A stretch of 64,000 nucleotides of DNA from Enterococcus dongliensis. Lineage in GTDB: Bacteria; Bacillota; Bacilli; Lactobacillales; Enterococcaceae. A program made the position numbers and the translations under genes. Positions 43,415 to 52,565 of this stretch are shown here, in pieces. Under the pieces are notes generated by a model. It made no database searches. It saw only the letters and a list, made by a program, of their open reading frames with translations, and was not told the origin of the DNA. Each line of letters begins with the position of its first letter. Positions within the stretch are counted from its first letter, which is position 1. The stretch is from NCBI RefSeq assembly GCF_005405225.1, contig NZ_BJDQ01000001.1, positions 1 to 64,000 of the forward strand. Direction: 5' to 3'.

Positions 43415-45166
43415 CTAACGATCTTTCCATTTGCGGTAACGGCGGTAGAGGCTTTCAAGGATCAAAAAGAGGATCGAAAGTGCCGCAACAGAATAACCGA
43501 AGATTCCTAAATTAGAAATCAAAGTATGTCCTTTTGGCGATGTCTGGACTAGAATCGACGAGCCGATGACTAAAGCAGAGAGTATCAAGCCGATGACTAA
43601 GCGATTGACCATCGCTTCAGCACGTTCCAACAGAGTTCGTTGGTTTTTCAATTCGAGATTTAATTTTCCTTTTCCTTTAGCAAAAGTATCCAGTACATTC
43701 AGTGCGTGGGAAGGAATTTTTGGTAAAGCTTTTAAGGTGGATAAATAATCCAGCCCTGTTTCTTGCAGTTCGTCTTTTAGATTCAGTTGTTGGATAAAAT
43801 ATTTTTGGGCAAAAGGTGCAATAACTTCAAACAAAGATAGATCGGGATTGAGATCTTCGATAACGCCTTCTAACGTACCAAATGCTTTGATCAGCATCGT
43901 TGCGGAGTCATCGATTTGGAGATTGTTGTCATGACAAATGACAACAACTTGTGAGAATACTTTTTGCAGATCAATCTCTTTTACCGGCAGATTCAAATAA
44001 CGGTTCAAAAAATCATCCAATTCATCTGTGAATTTCTCTTCATCAAAACTACCGACTTGTTTGCAGATTGCGTGTACAGCGTTAGTGATCCGTTGATTGT
44101 CTTTACTGTAAATTGCGATGATTACATTGCTCATCTTCGCTTGCATCTCGCGATTAAGCGTCCCCATCATTCCAAAATCAATAAAATTCAAACGAAACGG
44201 ACGCAGGGCTGTTTTTTTAGTGTAGTTGATTGTATATGGAACGTGACCAATCGTGCCTTGGTGTTTGGTTCGATTTATTGGAGCAGTCTGTTGATTTTCT
44301 TCATCATTCAGCAGCTGGAGTAAAATATTGCCTGGATGGGGGTCAGCATGGAAAAATCCATCCTCAAATACTTCTTTCATGAAGTGTTCAATCAATAATT
44401 CACTGACCGTTTTTTTCAGTTCTTTATAAGTCAATTTTTCTTGGACAAGTGTATCATCTGGGGCACTGATCAACTCTTTTAAGTTCGTGCCAGGCATCAA
44501 ATCCATGATGATGACTTTTTTAGTAGAGTAAGCGGCTTCCATTTTCGGTACACGAATCTCTTTCCAGCCATCATTCAAGCGATAGAATTTTTCTGCTAGC
44601 AGCAGTTCCTTTTGAAAATCTAATTCATTTTGCAAAGACTCGCGGATCTCTTTTAAAATGTGTTTGAGATCAATCACATTGCTTTCAGGAACCCAGCTAG
44701 CAAGAGGAATCGCCTTTTCAAACAAAGATAGATCCAATTCAATTTCAGCGGCAATCCCGGGATGTTGTACTTTAGCGACAACGGATTGTCCATTTTTTAA
44801 ACGCGCATGATGCGCCTGTGCAATCGAAGCAGAGGCAAAAGGTTGTTCATCAAATGAGTCAAAGATTTCTGTTAAAGGCAGTCCTAATTCTTTTTCAACT
44901 AAGGCTTTTACAGAAGCAAAAGAATCCGTCTTCACATCGTCTTGTAAATTGCGCAATTCCTTAGTAAAAGCCAAAGTGAAAATATCTGTTCGTACCGACA
45001 TCATTTGCCCAACTTTGATGAACGTCGGCCCTAATTCTTCAAAAGCGCTGCGAACATCAGCTGGATTTTTTTGTTGTGTGATATTTTTTACGACATGATA
45101 ATGATTGAGGATCTTTATAATCTGTCGTAAACGGGCAGTCTTAGTCTGTTCGCGCATGGCTTTCAT
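43415..45166 (-). CDS. AarF/ABC1/UbiB-family atypical kinase, membrane-associated
   Basis: This 583-residue protein has the ABC1 signature KxGQ (FIKVGQMMSVRTDIF near residue 50). The Ala-rich loop is ASASIAQAHHARL near residue 112, followed by VVAKVQHPGI. The catalytic/metal region is GFFHADPHPGNILL near residue 270, with NFIDFGMMG as the DFG equivalent. Two C-terminal helices (about 515-575) anchor it. In Gram-positives lacking ubiquinone the role is unclear and may concern lipid or isoprenoid homeostasis. It is monocistronic. Confidence 0.9.
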   Translation of the reverse strand: MKAMREQTKTARLRQIIKILNHYHVVKNITQQKNPADVRSAFEELGPTFIKVGQMMSVRTDIFTLAFTKELRNLQDDVKTDSFASVKALVEKELGLPLTEIFDSFDEQPFASASIAQAHHARLKNGQSVVAKVQHPGIAAEIELDLSLFEKAIPLASWVPESNVIDLKHILKEIRESLQNELDFQKELLLAEKFYRLNDGWKEIRVPKMEAAYSTKKVIIMDLMPGTNLKELISAPDDTLVQEKLTYKELKKTVSELLIEHFMKEVFEDGFFHADPHPGNILLQLLNDEENQQTAPINRTKHQGTIGHVPYTINYTKKTALRPFRLNFIDFGMMGTLNREMQAKMSNVIIAIYSKDNQRITNAVHAICKQVGSFDEEKFTDELDDFLNRYLNLPVKEIDLQKVFSQVVVICHDNNLQIDDSATMLIKAFGTLEGVIEDLNPDLSLFEVIAPFAQKYFIQQLNLKDELQETGLDYLSTLKALPKIPSHALNVLDTFAKGKGKLNLELKNQRTLLERAEAMVNRLVIGLILSALVIGSSILVQTSPKGHTLISNLGIFGYSVAALSILFLILESLYRRYRKWKDR

Positions 45167-45241
45167 CTCCTAAGTATCCTTGTAATAATAGCCGAACCAT
45201 TCATTTCTATCTTACAAAAGATTTTTACAAGATACAAACAA

Positions 45242-45272
45242 ACCTCTAATCGCTTTAAAAAGAATTAGAGGT
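45242..45272 (-). terminator. Terminator-like hairpin after DUF441 gene
   Basis: ACCTCTAAT and ATTAGAGGT form a 9-bp stem. The minus strand follows with a TTTGTTTG tract, weaker than usual. Confidence 0.55.
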
Positions 45273-45277
45273 CTGTT

Positions 45278-45739
45278 CTATTTAGCAGTCACGATTTGAA
45301 TCACTTGCATGATACAATAAGTAATACCGGCAGCAATCACTGGTCCTGCTGCGATTCCTTTTAGGAAGACCACGCCCATAATCGTCCCAAAAACTAACGC
45401 AACAGTAACTTCAGGCGATTGATTGATCAATCCGACTCCTTTTGCAGAAAGAACTGCTACAAGTACGCCGCAGATCGTCGCTACCCAGCCAAGCGGTGAT
45501 TTCAAGGTGTTCAAAAGATCTTTCAAAACGATATCCCCGGTTGCGATGGGGACTAAGATCGTCGCTGAGATCAACGTAACGCCCCAATTGATCCCTTGTT
45601 TATTTAAAACGGATAACAATCTATCCGAAGCAGGAATCAATTTTAAAATCAAGATCGCAATCGTCGCGATCAAAAGGCTTTGATTTTTTGCAAGAAAGGC
45701 AATCAATAAAATGACGCCTAGAAAAAGCCAACTCTCCAT
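45278..45739 (-). CDS. DUF441 family membrane protein
   Basis: This 153-residue protein has four to five helices and the DUF441 (YeaL/YtwI) pattern. MESWLFLGVILLIAFLAKNQSLL opens it, TGDIVLKDLLNTLKSPLGW lies in the middle, and GTIMGVVFLKGIAAGPVIAAG near the end. Function is unknown. AAAAGGAGAG precedes the ATG. It is monocistronic and divergent from the aromatic-acid-exporter-like gene. Confidence 0.9.
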   Translation of the reverse strand: MESWLFLGVILLIAFLAKNQSLLIATIAILILKLIPASDRLLSVLNKQGINWGVTLISATILVPIATGDIVLKDLLNTLKSPLGWVATICGVLVAVLSAKGVGLINQSPEVTVALVFGTIMGVVFLKGIAAGPVIAAGITYCIMQVIQIVTAK

Positions 45740-45894
45740 CTTTGCTCTCCTTTTTTACATAATGATCAGTTAGTCGATAAGTATATGCACATCGTATCTA
45801 CTATACAAGATAATCCAAGAAGTTGCGACTTTTTTTAAAAGCGATTTTAAGGTAAGCTCTTAATAGTTTTAATAATTTGAATTTAAAGGAAGAG

Positions 45895-46026
45895 ATGGAT
45901 CAAATGTCTCATTTGAATCAGAAACAGCAACAACTTTTAATAAAAATAGGGAGGATGACAAATGAAAATCGGCTTACGGACAATCAAAACAGCAGCAGCA
46001 GCGCCAATTGCGCTATTGATTGCTAG
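45895..46026 (+). CDS. Possible 43-residue ORF overlapping the next gene's start
   Basis: AAAGGA lies just before ATG 45895, opening a 43-codon frame rich in Gln and Ser. It runs in a different frame across the start of the exporter gene at 45962 and stops at 46024-46026. It could be an upstream ORF controlling translation. Codon content in the overlap follows the exporter frame, so coding is uncertain. Confidence 0.25.
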   Translation: MDQMSHLNQKQQQLLIKIGRMTNENRLTDNQNSSSSANCAIDC

Positions 46027-46912
46027 TAGTTTTCAGCTAGAATCAGCTGCTTCGGCAGCGATTATTGCGATTTTAACCGTGACAAATACGAAGCGTTCCA
46101 CTGCTAAGACAGCTATCAATCGCTTTTTTTCTTTAACACTTGCAACAAGTATCGCAGCTGGCTGTTTCTTTCTTTTTGGGTTTCATCCGTTGGTTTTTGG
46201 TTTGTATCTTTTAGCCTTCATTCCTTTATCGATTCGATTTGATCTGACCGAAGGAATCGCGGTCAGTTCAGTCTTAATCACACATTACTTAGTGGCTGGT
46301 GCCGTGCCGATTAGTTTAGTCTTTAATGAATATTTGTTGATGTTTATTGGGGTTGGTTGTGCCTTGGCGGTAAATCTCTATATGCCCAATACCGAGAAAA
46401 AAATTCAAGAAGATCAGGCGGTAGTAGAAGTTTCGCTAAAAAAAATGTTGAGTAAAATGTCGGACAGTTTAAATCAATTAGATCAAGACGGACAACTGCG
46501 AAGCGAATGTTTGTCTTTACGAGAATTTATAAAAAAGGCCCAAATTCGCGCTCAAGAATTTGAAGAGAATCGCTTTTTTTCAGGAAATAGTTATTATTTT
46601 GAGTATTTTGCGATGCGTCGTCTGCAATTAAATGTAGTGTCAGATATGTTGCAATTATTGAATCAATTACAGGCTTCACCTGATGATGTACAAGAACTGC
46701 AAGAGCTATTTGAATTTACGGCGCAAACATTGGCAGAAGAGAATGACGGCTCAGAGATTTTAACTAAAATTGCAGAACTTGATCAGCGTTACCAACAGAA
46801 AAAATTACCAGAGGATCGCCGGGCTTTTGAAGAGCGGGCCATGTTGTTTCAACTTTTTCGTTTATTTCAAGAATTTATCGAGATCAAAGCCGGATTTCAT
46901 CGAAATAAGTAA
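45962..46912 (+). CDS. Aromatic acid exporter-like (ArAE/DUF939) membrane protein
   Basis: The protein has 316 residues. The N-terminal half has about five helices (MKIGLRTIKTAAAAPIALLIA start, then AIIAILTVTNTKRSTAKTA near residue 35), typical of the FUSC/ArAE_1 family. The C-terminal half (about 145-316) is cytoplasmic and helical with Glu/Gln-rich coiled segments. It possibly exports aromatic or other organic acids; experimental support in Gram-positives is limited. GGGAGG precedes the ATG. Confidence 0.85.
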   Translation: MKIGLRTIKTAAAAPIALLIASSFQLESAASAAIIAILTVTNTKRSTAKTAINRFFSLTLATSIAAGCFFLFGFHPLVFGLYLLAFIPLSIRFDLTEGIAVSSVLITHYLVAGAVPISLVFNEYLLMFIGVGCALAVNLYMPNTEKKIQEDQAVVEVSLKKMLSKMSDSLNQLDQDGQLRSECLSLREFIKKAQIRAQEFEENRFFSGNSYYFEYFAMRRLQLNVVSDMLQLLNQLQASPDDVQELQELFEFTAQTLAEENDGSEILTKIAELDQRYQQKKLPEDRRAFEERAMLFQLFRLFQEFIEIKAGFHRNK

Positions 46913-47050
46913 TGAAATCAGTCTTTTGTCCGATAAAAACCAGCGGGATATTTTTTATAATAAAAAATATGGATGAACGTTACTTACTAACCAGACTGGA
47001 TCAAAAAAACGGGATCGTTCATTAAATAAATTCTTCAAGGAGGAGAAGAA

Positions 47051-47566
47051 ATGGTCAGTAAAAAGCTGAGCAAAATCTTGCTTGTTATTTATTTACTACT
47101 ATTGATTTGGATTTTATTATTCAAATTCTCGCTATCTTTTTCTGATATCGCAGCCCGTATTGCTCATCCAATCCGTTCGGTCAATCTCATTCCTTTTCAA
47201 GGATCGGCCGTTGTGGATGGAAAAATCGTCTTGAATGAAATCATCTTAAATGGAATCATTTTTATCCCATTGGGTGTTCTTTTAGGAATCTCAGCAAAGA
47301 ATCTGCCGTTTATAAAGAAAAGCATGTTTATTTTTACATTTTCACTGACTATTGAGGTCTTACAATTTCTTTTAGGAATTGGAGTAACCGATGTGACAGA
47401 TTTGCTAATGAATTTTAGTGGTGGATTTTTAGGTCTTTGTGTCTATCATGGATTGACGCGAGTGATCCCCGAAACAAAAGTGGATAAGGGATTGATTATC
47501 ATCGGTATGGTTATGGGGATCTTTTATCTGGGAATGATTTTAAGAATGTTTTTCTTCCCCCATTAA
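47051..47566 (+). CDS. VanZ-family membrane protein
   Basis: This 171-residue protein has four to five helices. NLIPFQGS near residue 47, LNGIIFIPLGVLLG and FTFSLTIEVLQFLLGIGVTDVTDLLMN are VanZ-family hallmarks. VanZ relatives can raise teicoplanin resistance, but most chromosomal copies have no known role and no glycopeptide-resistance genes are nearby. AAGGAGGAG precedes the ATG. Confidence 0.9.
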   Translation: MVSKKLSKILLVIYLLLLIWILLFKFSLSFSDIAARIAHPIRSVNLIPFQGSAVVDGKIVLNEIILNGIIFIPLGVLLGISAKNLPFIKKSMFIFTFSLTIEVLQFLLGIGVTDVTDLLMNFSGGFLGLCVYHGLTRVIPETKVDKGLIIIGMVMGIFYLGMILRMFFFPH

Positions 47567-47590
47567 TCAAAGATAGAAAAAGAGAAAACA

Positions 47591-47627
47591 AAATATCCGA
47601 ACGACAGCTGCCGTTCGGATATTTTTT
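47591..47627. terminator. Bidirectional terminator between VanZ and DUF1275 genes
   Basis: AAATATCCGAACG (47591-47603) and CGTTCGGATATTT (47612-47624) form a perfect 13-bp stem followed by T residues. Confidence 0.88.
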
Positions 47628-47645
47628 GTGATCTCAATAAATCTC

Positions 47646-48335
47646 TTATTTTTTTTGCAAGATATTCGTATTTCGTTGGAACCGCCAAACCAAAAATGTT
47701 TCAGAAAGTGCTAAATAAAGAAACAATCCAGCGATAATCAAAATCGCCTTCGTTTTCAGTATTCGGTAAGCAAAAACTGAGACAATAGCTCCAGCAATAA
47801 ATGCCACAACGACTAAAAGGAAGTGGATAAAACGGGTCTTTGCTCCGTGATCTTTAGTACTCAAGTAGTCATAAAGGTTGGTTGCTACGCCCTTTAAATT
47901 ACCTGTCGTAAACAGGTTTGTATAAGCAAGACCATTAATCTTATCAAAAGAGATCCATTGGATTGCAGCGGTAAATGCAATCATGATCGTAATAATCGCT
48001 GGATGGGGCTGTAAAAATTGCAAACTGATCACAAAAAAGATCACTGCTTCAAAATAAAGCAGGAACAAGCGCCAAAAATGCAGCTCTTTTCTTTTGAAAT
48101 AATCAATCATAAATTTTGCTAAAAGAATACCAATAAAAAAGAATAAGGTGGAAAGTAATTTTTTCCCAACCATGTTCCATTCTCGTTCGTAGGCCTGAAT
48201 GATTGCTAAAATCAAATTACCTGTCTGAGCAGAAGCAAATGCTTGATAACGAATATATGTATAACTATCGAGCATACCGCCAATAAAAGTCAGCAGCAGA
48301 CCGACTGAACGATTTTCATGAAAACTATTATCCAT
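47646..48335 (-). CDS. YoaK-like DUF1275 membrane protein
   Basis: This 229-residue protein has six helices. The N-terminal GLLLTFIGGMLDSYTYIR and ASAQTGNLILAII segments and the later FTTGNLKGVATNLYDYL are the repeated DUF1275 signatures. The family is of unknown function, probably transport. It is monocistronic, with a weak ribosome binding site. Confidence 0.9.
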   Translation of the reverse strand: MDNSFHENRSVGLLLTFIGGMLDSYTYIRYQAFASAQTGNLILAIIQAYEREWNMVGKKLLSTLFFFIGILLAKFMIDYFKRKELHFWRLFLLYFEAVIFFVISLQFLQPHPAIITIMIAFTAAIQWISFDKINGLAYTNLFTTGNLKGVATNLYDYLSTKDHGAKTRFIHFLLVVVAFIAGAIVSVFAYRILKTKAILIIAGLFLYLALSETFLVWRFQRNTNILQKK

Positions 48336-48404
48336 CTGTAACTCAACTCTTTTCGCTGACTATTTTACCATATTTTTTCAGAAAATAGGCAAACAGTTTC
48401 ACGA

Positions 48405-49238
48405 TTATTTTTTACGTAACAGATAAACCGCAGCGATAACATTCGTTATACCAAGACCTAACCAAATAAGCGAGGAGTTTTCCATCCCAGTTTTTGGTAA
48501 AAATTTTACTATTCGGTTCAATGGAGTTGCGGTATTTTTTTTAGTGGTTGAGAAGTTACTTTTCAACGGATTTTTTGACTCATTAGCTCCCGATTTAGGG
48601 ACATTGATAGAATTTAACTTAGTTGATGAACTAGGTTTAGTCGACTCATTGGAATCAATTGACGAACTGGAATCAGTTGACGAACTGGAATCAGTTGACG
48701 AACTGGAATCAGTTGACGAACTGGAATCAGTTGACGAACTGGAATCAATTGACGAACTGGAATCAGTCGATGAACTTGGCAAAGTTGAAGAATCAACGAG
48801 TGTAAAAGTGATCGTCTGGTAGCTGACGCTATTAATATCAGGTCCTACGATAGTAAATTTTACCGGAATAACAGTGCCAACTTTGATTGTTGGTGAAATT
48901 GAGAGTGTAGCATTGGTAAATGCTTGTGTATCCGTACTTTTCTCAAAATGTTGAGGGGATACTTGCTGGATAACGTCATTAAAATCACCAGCATCTATTT
49001 TGAGATACGTAGCCGAATAATCAGTAATGGCTCCACCGGTATAATTGAAAGAAACATGCAATTGTAATTGCTCTCCGGGAGTGACATCAACACTTCCAGA
49101 GTTGACGTTTTGATCAGCTGATGAGACATTAATAGTGTTAACATCTATGGATGCAGGTGTCGGCTGATTTGAAGTGGCAATTGTAGTCATTGGAAAAAGA
49201 AACAAAAGAGCCACAAGACAATAAATAATTTTTTTCAT
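48405..49238 (-). CDS. LPKTG sortase-anchored surface protein with Ser-rich repeat stalk
   Basis: The protein has 277 residues. The signal peptide spans residues 1-21, and a beta-rich domain (about 30-155) resembles bacterial Ig-like adhesin modules. A repeat stalk of six-residue DSSSST units (about 160-205) and a Ser/Lys/Asn linker follow. The sorting signal is LPKTG near residue 247, then a hydrophobic helix and RKK. It is covalently wall-anchored by sortase. It diverges from an Mga-type regulator gene, as streptococcal surface proteins often do. The repeat count probably varies between strains. No ligand can be predicted. Confidence 0.92.
   Translation of the reverse strand: MKKIIYCLVALLFLFPMTTIATSNQPTPASIDVNTINVSSADQNVNSGSVDVTPGEQLQLHVSFNYTGGAITDYSATYLKIDAGDFNDVIQQVSPQHFEKSTDTQAFTNATLSISPTIKVGTVIPVKFTIVGPDINSVSYQTITFTLVDSSTLPSSSTDSSSSIDSSSSTDSSSSTDSSSSTDSSSSTDSSSSIDSNESTKPSSSTKLNSINVPKSGANESKNPLKSNFSTTKKNTATPLNRIVKFLPKTGMENSSLIWLGLGITNVIAAVYLLRKK
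48643..48786. repeat. 18-bp tandem repeat encoding the DSSSST stalk
   Basis: GACGAACTGGAATCAGTT occurs four times exactly (48661-48732). Two copies with one change follow (48733-48768), and degenerate copies flank both ends. It is in frame in the surface protein gene, so changes in copy number alter stalk length without a frameshift. Confidence 0.92.
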
Positions 49239-49346
49239 TTTTCTCCTCCTAAAATAAACTATTTAGGATTATAACGTGGGAAATCGAAAAGGCATGTCGA
49301 TTTTTCAGTCAGCTGAAACTAATAATTAAAACAATGGAGGGATAGG

Positions 49347-50720
49347 GTGTTTACTAAAGAAATAGCTGGGCAACTGAAACTTTTAATGTTGTTGGAACAA
49401 CGAGATGACTGGTGCAGTGGAGCAGAGCTGGCCCAAGCAAGCGGCTTAAATGTGAATACTGTCCAAAAATATTTGGATCATTTGCAAAAAATCATCCAAA
49501 ATTTCTCCGATGTTTCTTTAGAAAAACATCGGAATTACGGGGCACTGCTTAATCGGAAATCAGACTTTCCCTTACAACGTTTGTTCAGTGCAGTTATTCG
49601 ACAAAGTATTCTTGCGCCTTTTTTTGAGGATCTATTGCTTTTAGGAGAGGTAGATATACGCATTTTTTGTGAGGAACATTTTATTAGTACATCGACTTTG
49701 CGTAGAAATATTCATAAATTGGAAAAAAATTTGGCACCGTTGGGTCTGTGGCTAACAAAAGGCACAATGATTCGTATTATTGGACCCGAACATCAAATTC
49801 GGTATCTTTTTTTTCAATACCTTTGGACAATCTATCGGGGCATCAAGGAACTGCCTTGGGAAGTTGAAGAGCAGATGTTTTATCCTATCGAACAATTAGC
49901 GGCTCTTTTTGATTTTGAGTTTACCAATGTTCAACGAAGTCAATTAGGGGTATTGTTATTTATTTTTGAATGCCGAATTAAGGTCGAACCTACTTATGAA
50001 AGCAGTGTGCGTCCAGCTTATGAAGCTCCCTCTTTGTTTAGTCATTGGCAGCAAGATGACTGGGGGATGTTATTGTTTTTCTTGAATCTTTTCCCGCTCT
50101 TTTTTGAATTAAGTGAGAATAAAACTTTGGTGATCATTCCGCCAGCCGTTCAAAAAAAAGCCGTGGAACAAAGTACTATCTGGCTTAAATTATTTGAAGA
50201 GACGTTTGCTGTTTCAATCGAAAAGAAAAAAAAGGTTGCTGACCAGCTGAATCATTTGTTTTTATTTAATCATTACTTGTTAGAAGTCCACGCATTGACG
50301 GGAATCTTCCCGATAGTAGATGAAATACGTCTGAAAAAAACAGCCCCGCAATACATGGCAGATTTTTCATTTTTCAGCAAAAAATTATTTGCTGAGATTA
50401 GTCCGCGTAATCCTAAGATAACGGAGGTTTTTTCACTGTTGTTGGCTAACACAATCGTTTCTTATTTAACCTATCGTCCCATCGTAAAAGTGCACATCTT
50501 ATCAGATCTGGGTGATGCGTTTGAAGCGATGCAAAAAGAAGCGTTGATTGCCGGTTTGAGTAATGACTATCGAATCAAATTTGTTCAAACAGAAGAAGCG
50601 GCAGATTTGACCATATCCAATCTACCCACACACTATGCCAAATCAGTGCAAGTTCGTTCCACCATCGATGCTCGTGATCTGCGAATGATTCGACAAGTGT
50701 TGAAAAAAAGAAATAGTTGA
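49347..50720 (+). CDS. Mga-family helix-turn-helix transcriptional regulator
   Basis: The protein has 457 residues from GTG 49347 (MFTKEIAGQLKLLMLLEQ) with GGAGGGAT upstream. The first HTH is GLNVNTVQKYLDHLQKI near residues 28-50, and the second winged helix is FISTSTLRRNIHKLEKNLAPL near 112-132. A PRD-like middle and an EIIB-like C-terminus (VKVHILSDLGDAFEAMQKEAL) follow. Mga proteins activate surface-protein genes and may sense PTS phosphorylation. It is divergent from the LPKTG gene, a likely target. A T-rich tract follows the stop. Confidence 0.9.
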   Translation: MFTKEIAGQLKLLMLLEQRDDWCSGAELAQASGLNVNTVQKYLDHLQKIIQNFSDVSLEKHRNYGALLNRKSDFPLQRLFSAVIRQSILAPFFEDLLLLGEVDIRIFCEEHFISTSTLRRNIHKLEKNLAPLGLWLTKGTMIRIIGPEHQIRYLFFQYLWTIYRGIKELPWEVEEQMFYPIEQLAALFDFEFTNVQRSQLGVLLFIFECRIKVEPTYESSVRPAYEAPSLFSHWQQDDWGMLLFFLNLFPLFFELSENKTLVIIPPAVQKKAVEQSTIWLKLFEETFAVSIEKKKKVADQLNHLFLFNHYLLEVHALTGIFPIVDEIRLKKTAPQYMADFSFFSKKLFAEISPRNPKITEVFSLLLANTIVSYLTYRPIVKVHILSDLGDAFEAMQKEALIAGLSNDYRIKFVQTEEAADLTISNLPTHYAKSVQVRSTIDARDLRMIRQVLKKRNS

Positions 50721-50998
50721 AAACGTACATGAAGTTTTCATAAGAAAATTTTAAAACTTTCTTTTTTTTTATTTGTTTAAAACAGATGTTTATGTTTAAG
50801 ATGAAAAGATAATTCGTGTTGATCAGCATTCTAGTAGAATTATTCTCATAAATTGAATAAATTAGGCTTGTTTTACGAATGATTAGAAAAAAACCAGCCA
50901 AGATTAAATGATTCAGTGAATATTATCTTTTTTACAGGAATGTGTTAGAATGAAAATGCTTTTTATCCTGTGAACGTGAAGGGAATTGAGAACATACC

Positions 50999-51757
50999 AT
51001 GCCTGTAAAAAAAAGGACACCATGGTTAGAGGCGTTATACGCGGCTATGCCGCTTTGTTTTAGTTATATCCCAGTCGGCTTAGCATGTGGCATGCTTTTG
51101 CAAAAGGCAGGATTTAACATTGGTTTAACAGCCTTGCTTTCGATACTTGTTTTTTCAGGAGGCGCACAATTTTTAGTCGTCTCGATGATAAGTGTTCATG
51201 CATCATTTGTGTCCACAATCTTAATGGTTTTCTTCTTGGAACTGCGTTACGCATTACTAGGTTCCAGCTTGTCACAATTTTTTAAAAAAGAAAAACGATC
51301 ATTTATTGCGCTATTCTCGCAGTCAATGAATGATGAGAACTATGCAGTAAATTATTTGAAATATTCTACTGATCCTGAGTGGAATCGTAAAAAAGCCTTA
51401 TTGGTCAATTGGTTTTCGATGGCTTCTTGGACGGGAAGTACAGTAATAGGTACGATTTTTGGATCAGTCATCCACGTTGATACAGAATTGGTTCATTTTG
51501 CTTTGACTGCGATGTTTATTTTTATGTTTATGATGCAATTGAACAACGGTTTGTTATTGATTACCGGTTTGCTGTCAGGTGGTCTAGCGATTGTTTTTAT
51601 GTTGGTCTTTAAAAATACTTTTGGTTTGATCTTAGCGACGCTATTGGCTTCGTTTGTGGGTTACTTGAGTGAACGGATACGTAAAACAGCAGATACCAAT
51701 ACAAACGATGGGCCGGATCATTATGATCTGACTGGCGGGGAGGTCCATCATGAGTGA
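50999..51757 (+). CDS. azlC: Branched-chain amino acid exporter large subunit AzlC
   Basis: This 252-residue membrane protein has seven to eight helices and the AzlC signatures: ALYAAMPLCFSYIPVGLACG at the N-terminus, FSGGAQFLVVSMI, and FLELRYALLGSSLSQFF. It forms the two-subunit exporter with AzlD, whose gene overlaps its 3' end by 8 nt. Substrates in the family are leucine, isoleucine, valine and analogues. The AAGGGA ribosome binding site is rather far (about 14 nt) from ATG 50999. Confidence 0.92.
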   Translation: MPVKKRTPWLEALYAAMPLCFSYIPVGLACGMLLQKAGFNIGLTALLSILVFSGGAQFLVVSMISVHASFVSTILMVFFLELRYALLGSSLSQFFKKEKRSFIALFSQSMNDENYAVNYLKYSTDPEWNRKKALLVNWFSMASWTGSTVIGTIFGSVIHVDTELVHFALTAMFIFMFMMQLNNGLLLITGLLSGGLAIVFMLVFKNTFGLILATLLASFVGYLSERIRKTADTNTNDGPDHYDLTGGEVHHE

Positions 51758-52067
51758 TACTTCTTTATTGCTGCTGATTTTATGTCTGTTTGGTGCGTCT
51801 TATTTACCGCGACTTTTTCCCATGTTGTATTTTTCGCAACGACAAGTCCCTCAATGGTTTAGTGATTGGATGAAATATGTGCCGATTTCATTATTTGCGG
51901 CGCTAGTATTTAAAGATGTATTCATCAGCGACAATCAATTCGAACTAATCGGCAATGTCCGAATCATTGCGATGTTTTTAGTAGCTGGAGTGGCGTATAA
52001 AACTCGTTCGATGGCGATCTCAGTCATTACTGGATTAGCCGCTGTGTTTTTATTGTCGTTGATTTAA
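51750..52067 (+). CDS. azlD: Branched-chain amino acid exporter small subunit AzlD
   Basis: This 105-residue protein has four helices. The opening LLLILCLFGASYLPRLFPMLYF and the WFSDWMKYVPISLFAALVFKD segment are AzlD-typical. Its start lies inside the azlC reading frame (8-nt overlap), indicating translational coupling. GGGGAGG precedes the ATG. Confidence 0.92.
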   Translation: MSDTSLLLLILCLFGASYLPRLFPMLYFSQRQVPQWFSDWMKYVPISLFAALVFKDVFISDNQFELIGNVRIIAMFLVAGVAYKTRSMAISVITGLAAVFLLSLI

Positions 52068-52136
52068 AAAATAGTACATCAAACAAAAACTTAAGAAATA
52101 TTGTATTTTTTACTAAGAACTACTTGAAGTCTTAAA

Positions 52137-52174
52137 TTAAAGGACTGCGGCCAAATTTGGCCGCAGTCCTTTAA
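52137..52174. terminator. 19-bp perfect palindromic terminator after azlCD
   Basis: Bases 52137-52155 are the exact reverse complement of 52156-52174, with core GGACTGCGGCC. TTTAATTTT ends the plus side, and the minus side is followed by TTAATTTAAG. It sits between convergent genes. Confidence 0.85.
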
Positions 52175-52479
52175 TTTTGATATTCTGCAATCGGACGATA
52201 CGTCAAGACTTGCATTTTACGATAAAACTCAGCTGGCAGATTTTTCCATGATTTGAATAGATTATAAAAAAAGCCGCCTTCTGCGTTGATGGTGTATTCA
52301 TTTAATAAAAGACCAAATGATTTTTTTGGCTGTTCTTTGACTAACTTTTCATAGACCTCAGTTGCTTGTTTTTGATTGTCAGCAACAAAAAGTGTATTCA
52401 CTTCAACGTATGCACCTTCGATATTTTGTGTTTCTTCTACAAAGTACACCGATTTGGTAACTTTTTGTTTCTCCATCAT
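52171..52479 (-). CDS. Small conserved-looking cytoplasmic protein, unknown
   Basis: This protein of about 102 residues has no signal or membrane helix and a mixed alpha/beta composition (YVEVNTLFVADNQKQATEVY, LLLNEYTINAEGGFFY). ATG 52479 (MMEKQKVTKS) lies eight bases after AAAGGAG; the GTG at 52488 is too close to it. It is a single gene between a terminator and the histidine kinase gene. No family was recognised with confidence. Confidence 0.7.
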   Translation of the reverse strand: MMEKQKVTKSVYFVEETQNIEGAYVEVNTLFVADNQKQATEVYEKLVKEQPKKSFGLLLNEYTINAEGGFFYNLFKSWKNLPAEFYRKMQVLTYRPIAEYQN

Positions 52480-52565
52480 ATAGGTCACTCCTTTTTTAAG
52501 TTATTCATAGCTTACAAAAGAAATATTAACTAATAATGAATTAATTTGTTTTTTCTCCCAAATAA

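Noticed and set aside
47051-47566. VanZ gene as part of a glycopeptide-resistance cluster
   Set aside because: No vanHAX, vanRS or related genes are nearby; VanZ-family genes are common on Gram-positive chromosomes.
48643-48786. Regularly repeated 18-bp units considered as a CRISPR array
   Set aside because: The units are directly adjacent with no spacers and encode an in-frame Ser-rich stalk.
48544-48822. Plus-strand open frame of repeated Glu-Leu-Glu-Ser-Val-Asp units
   Set aside because: It is the antisense reading of the 18-bp repeat in the LPKTG protein gene. It has no ribosome binding site, and the minus-strand frame has a full signal-peptide-to-sorting-signal architecture.
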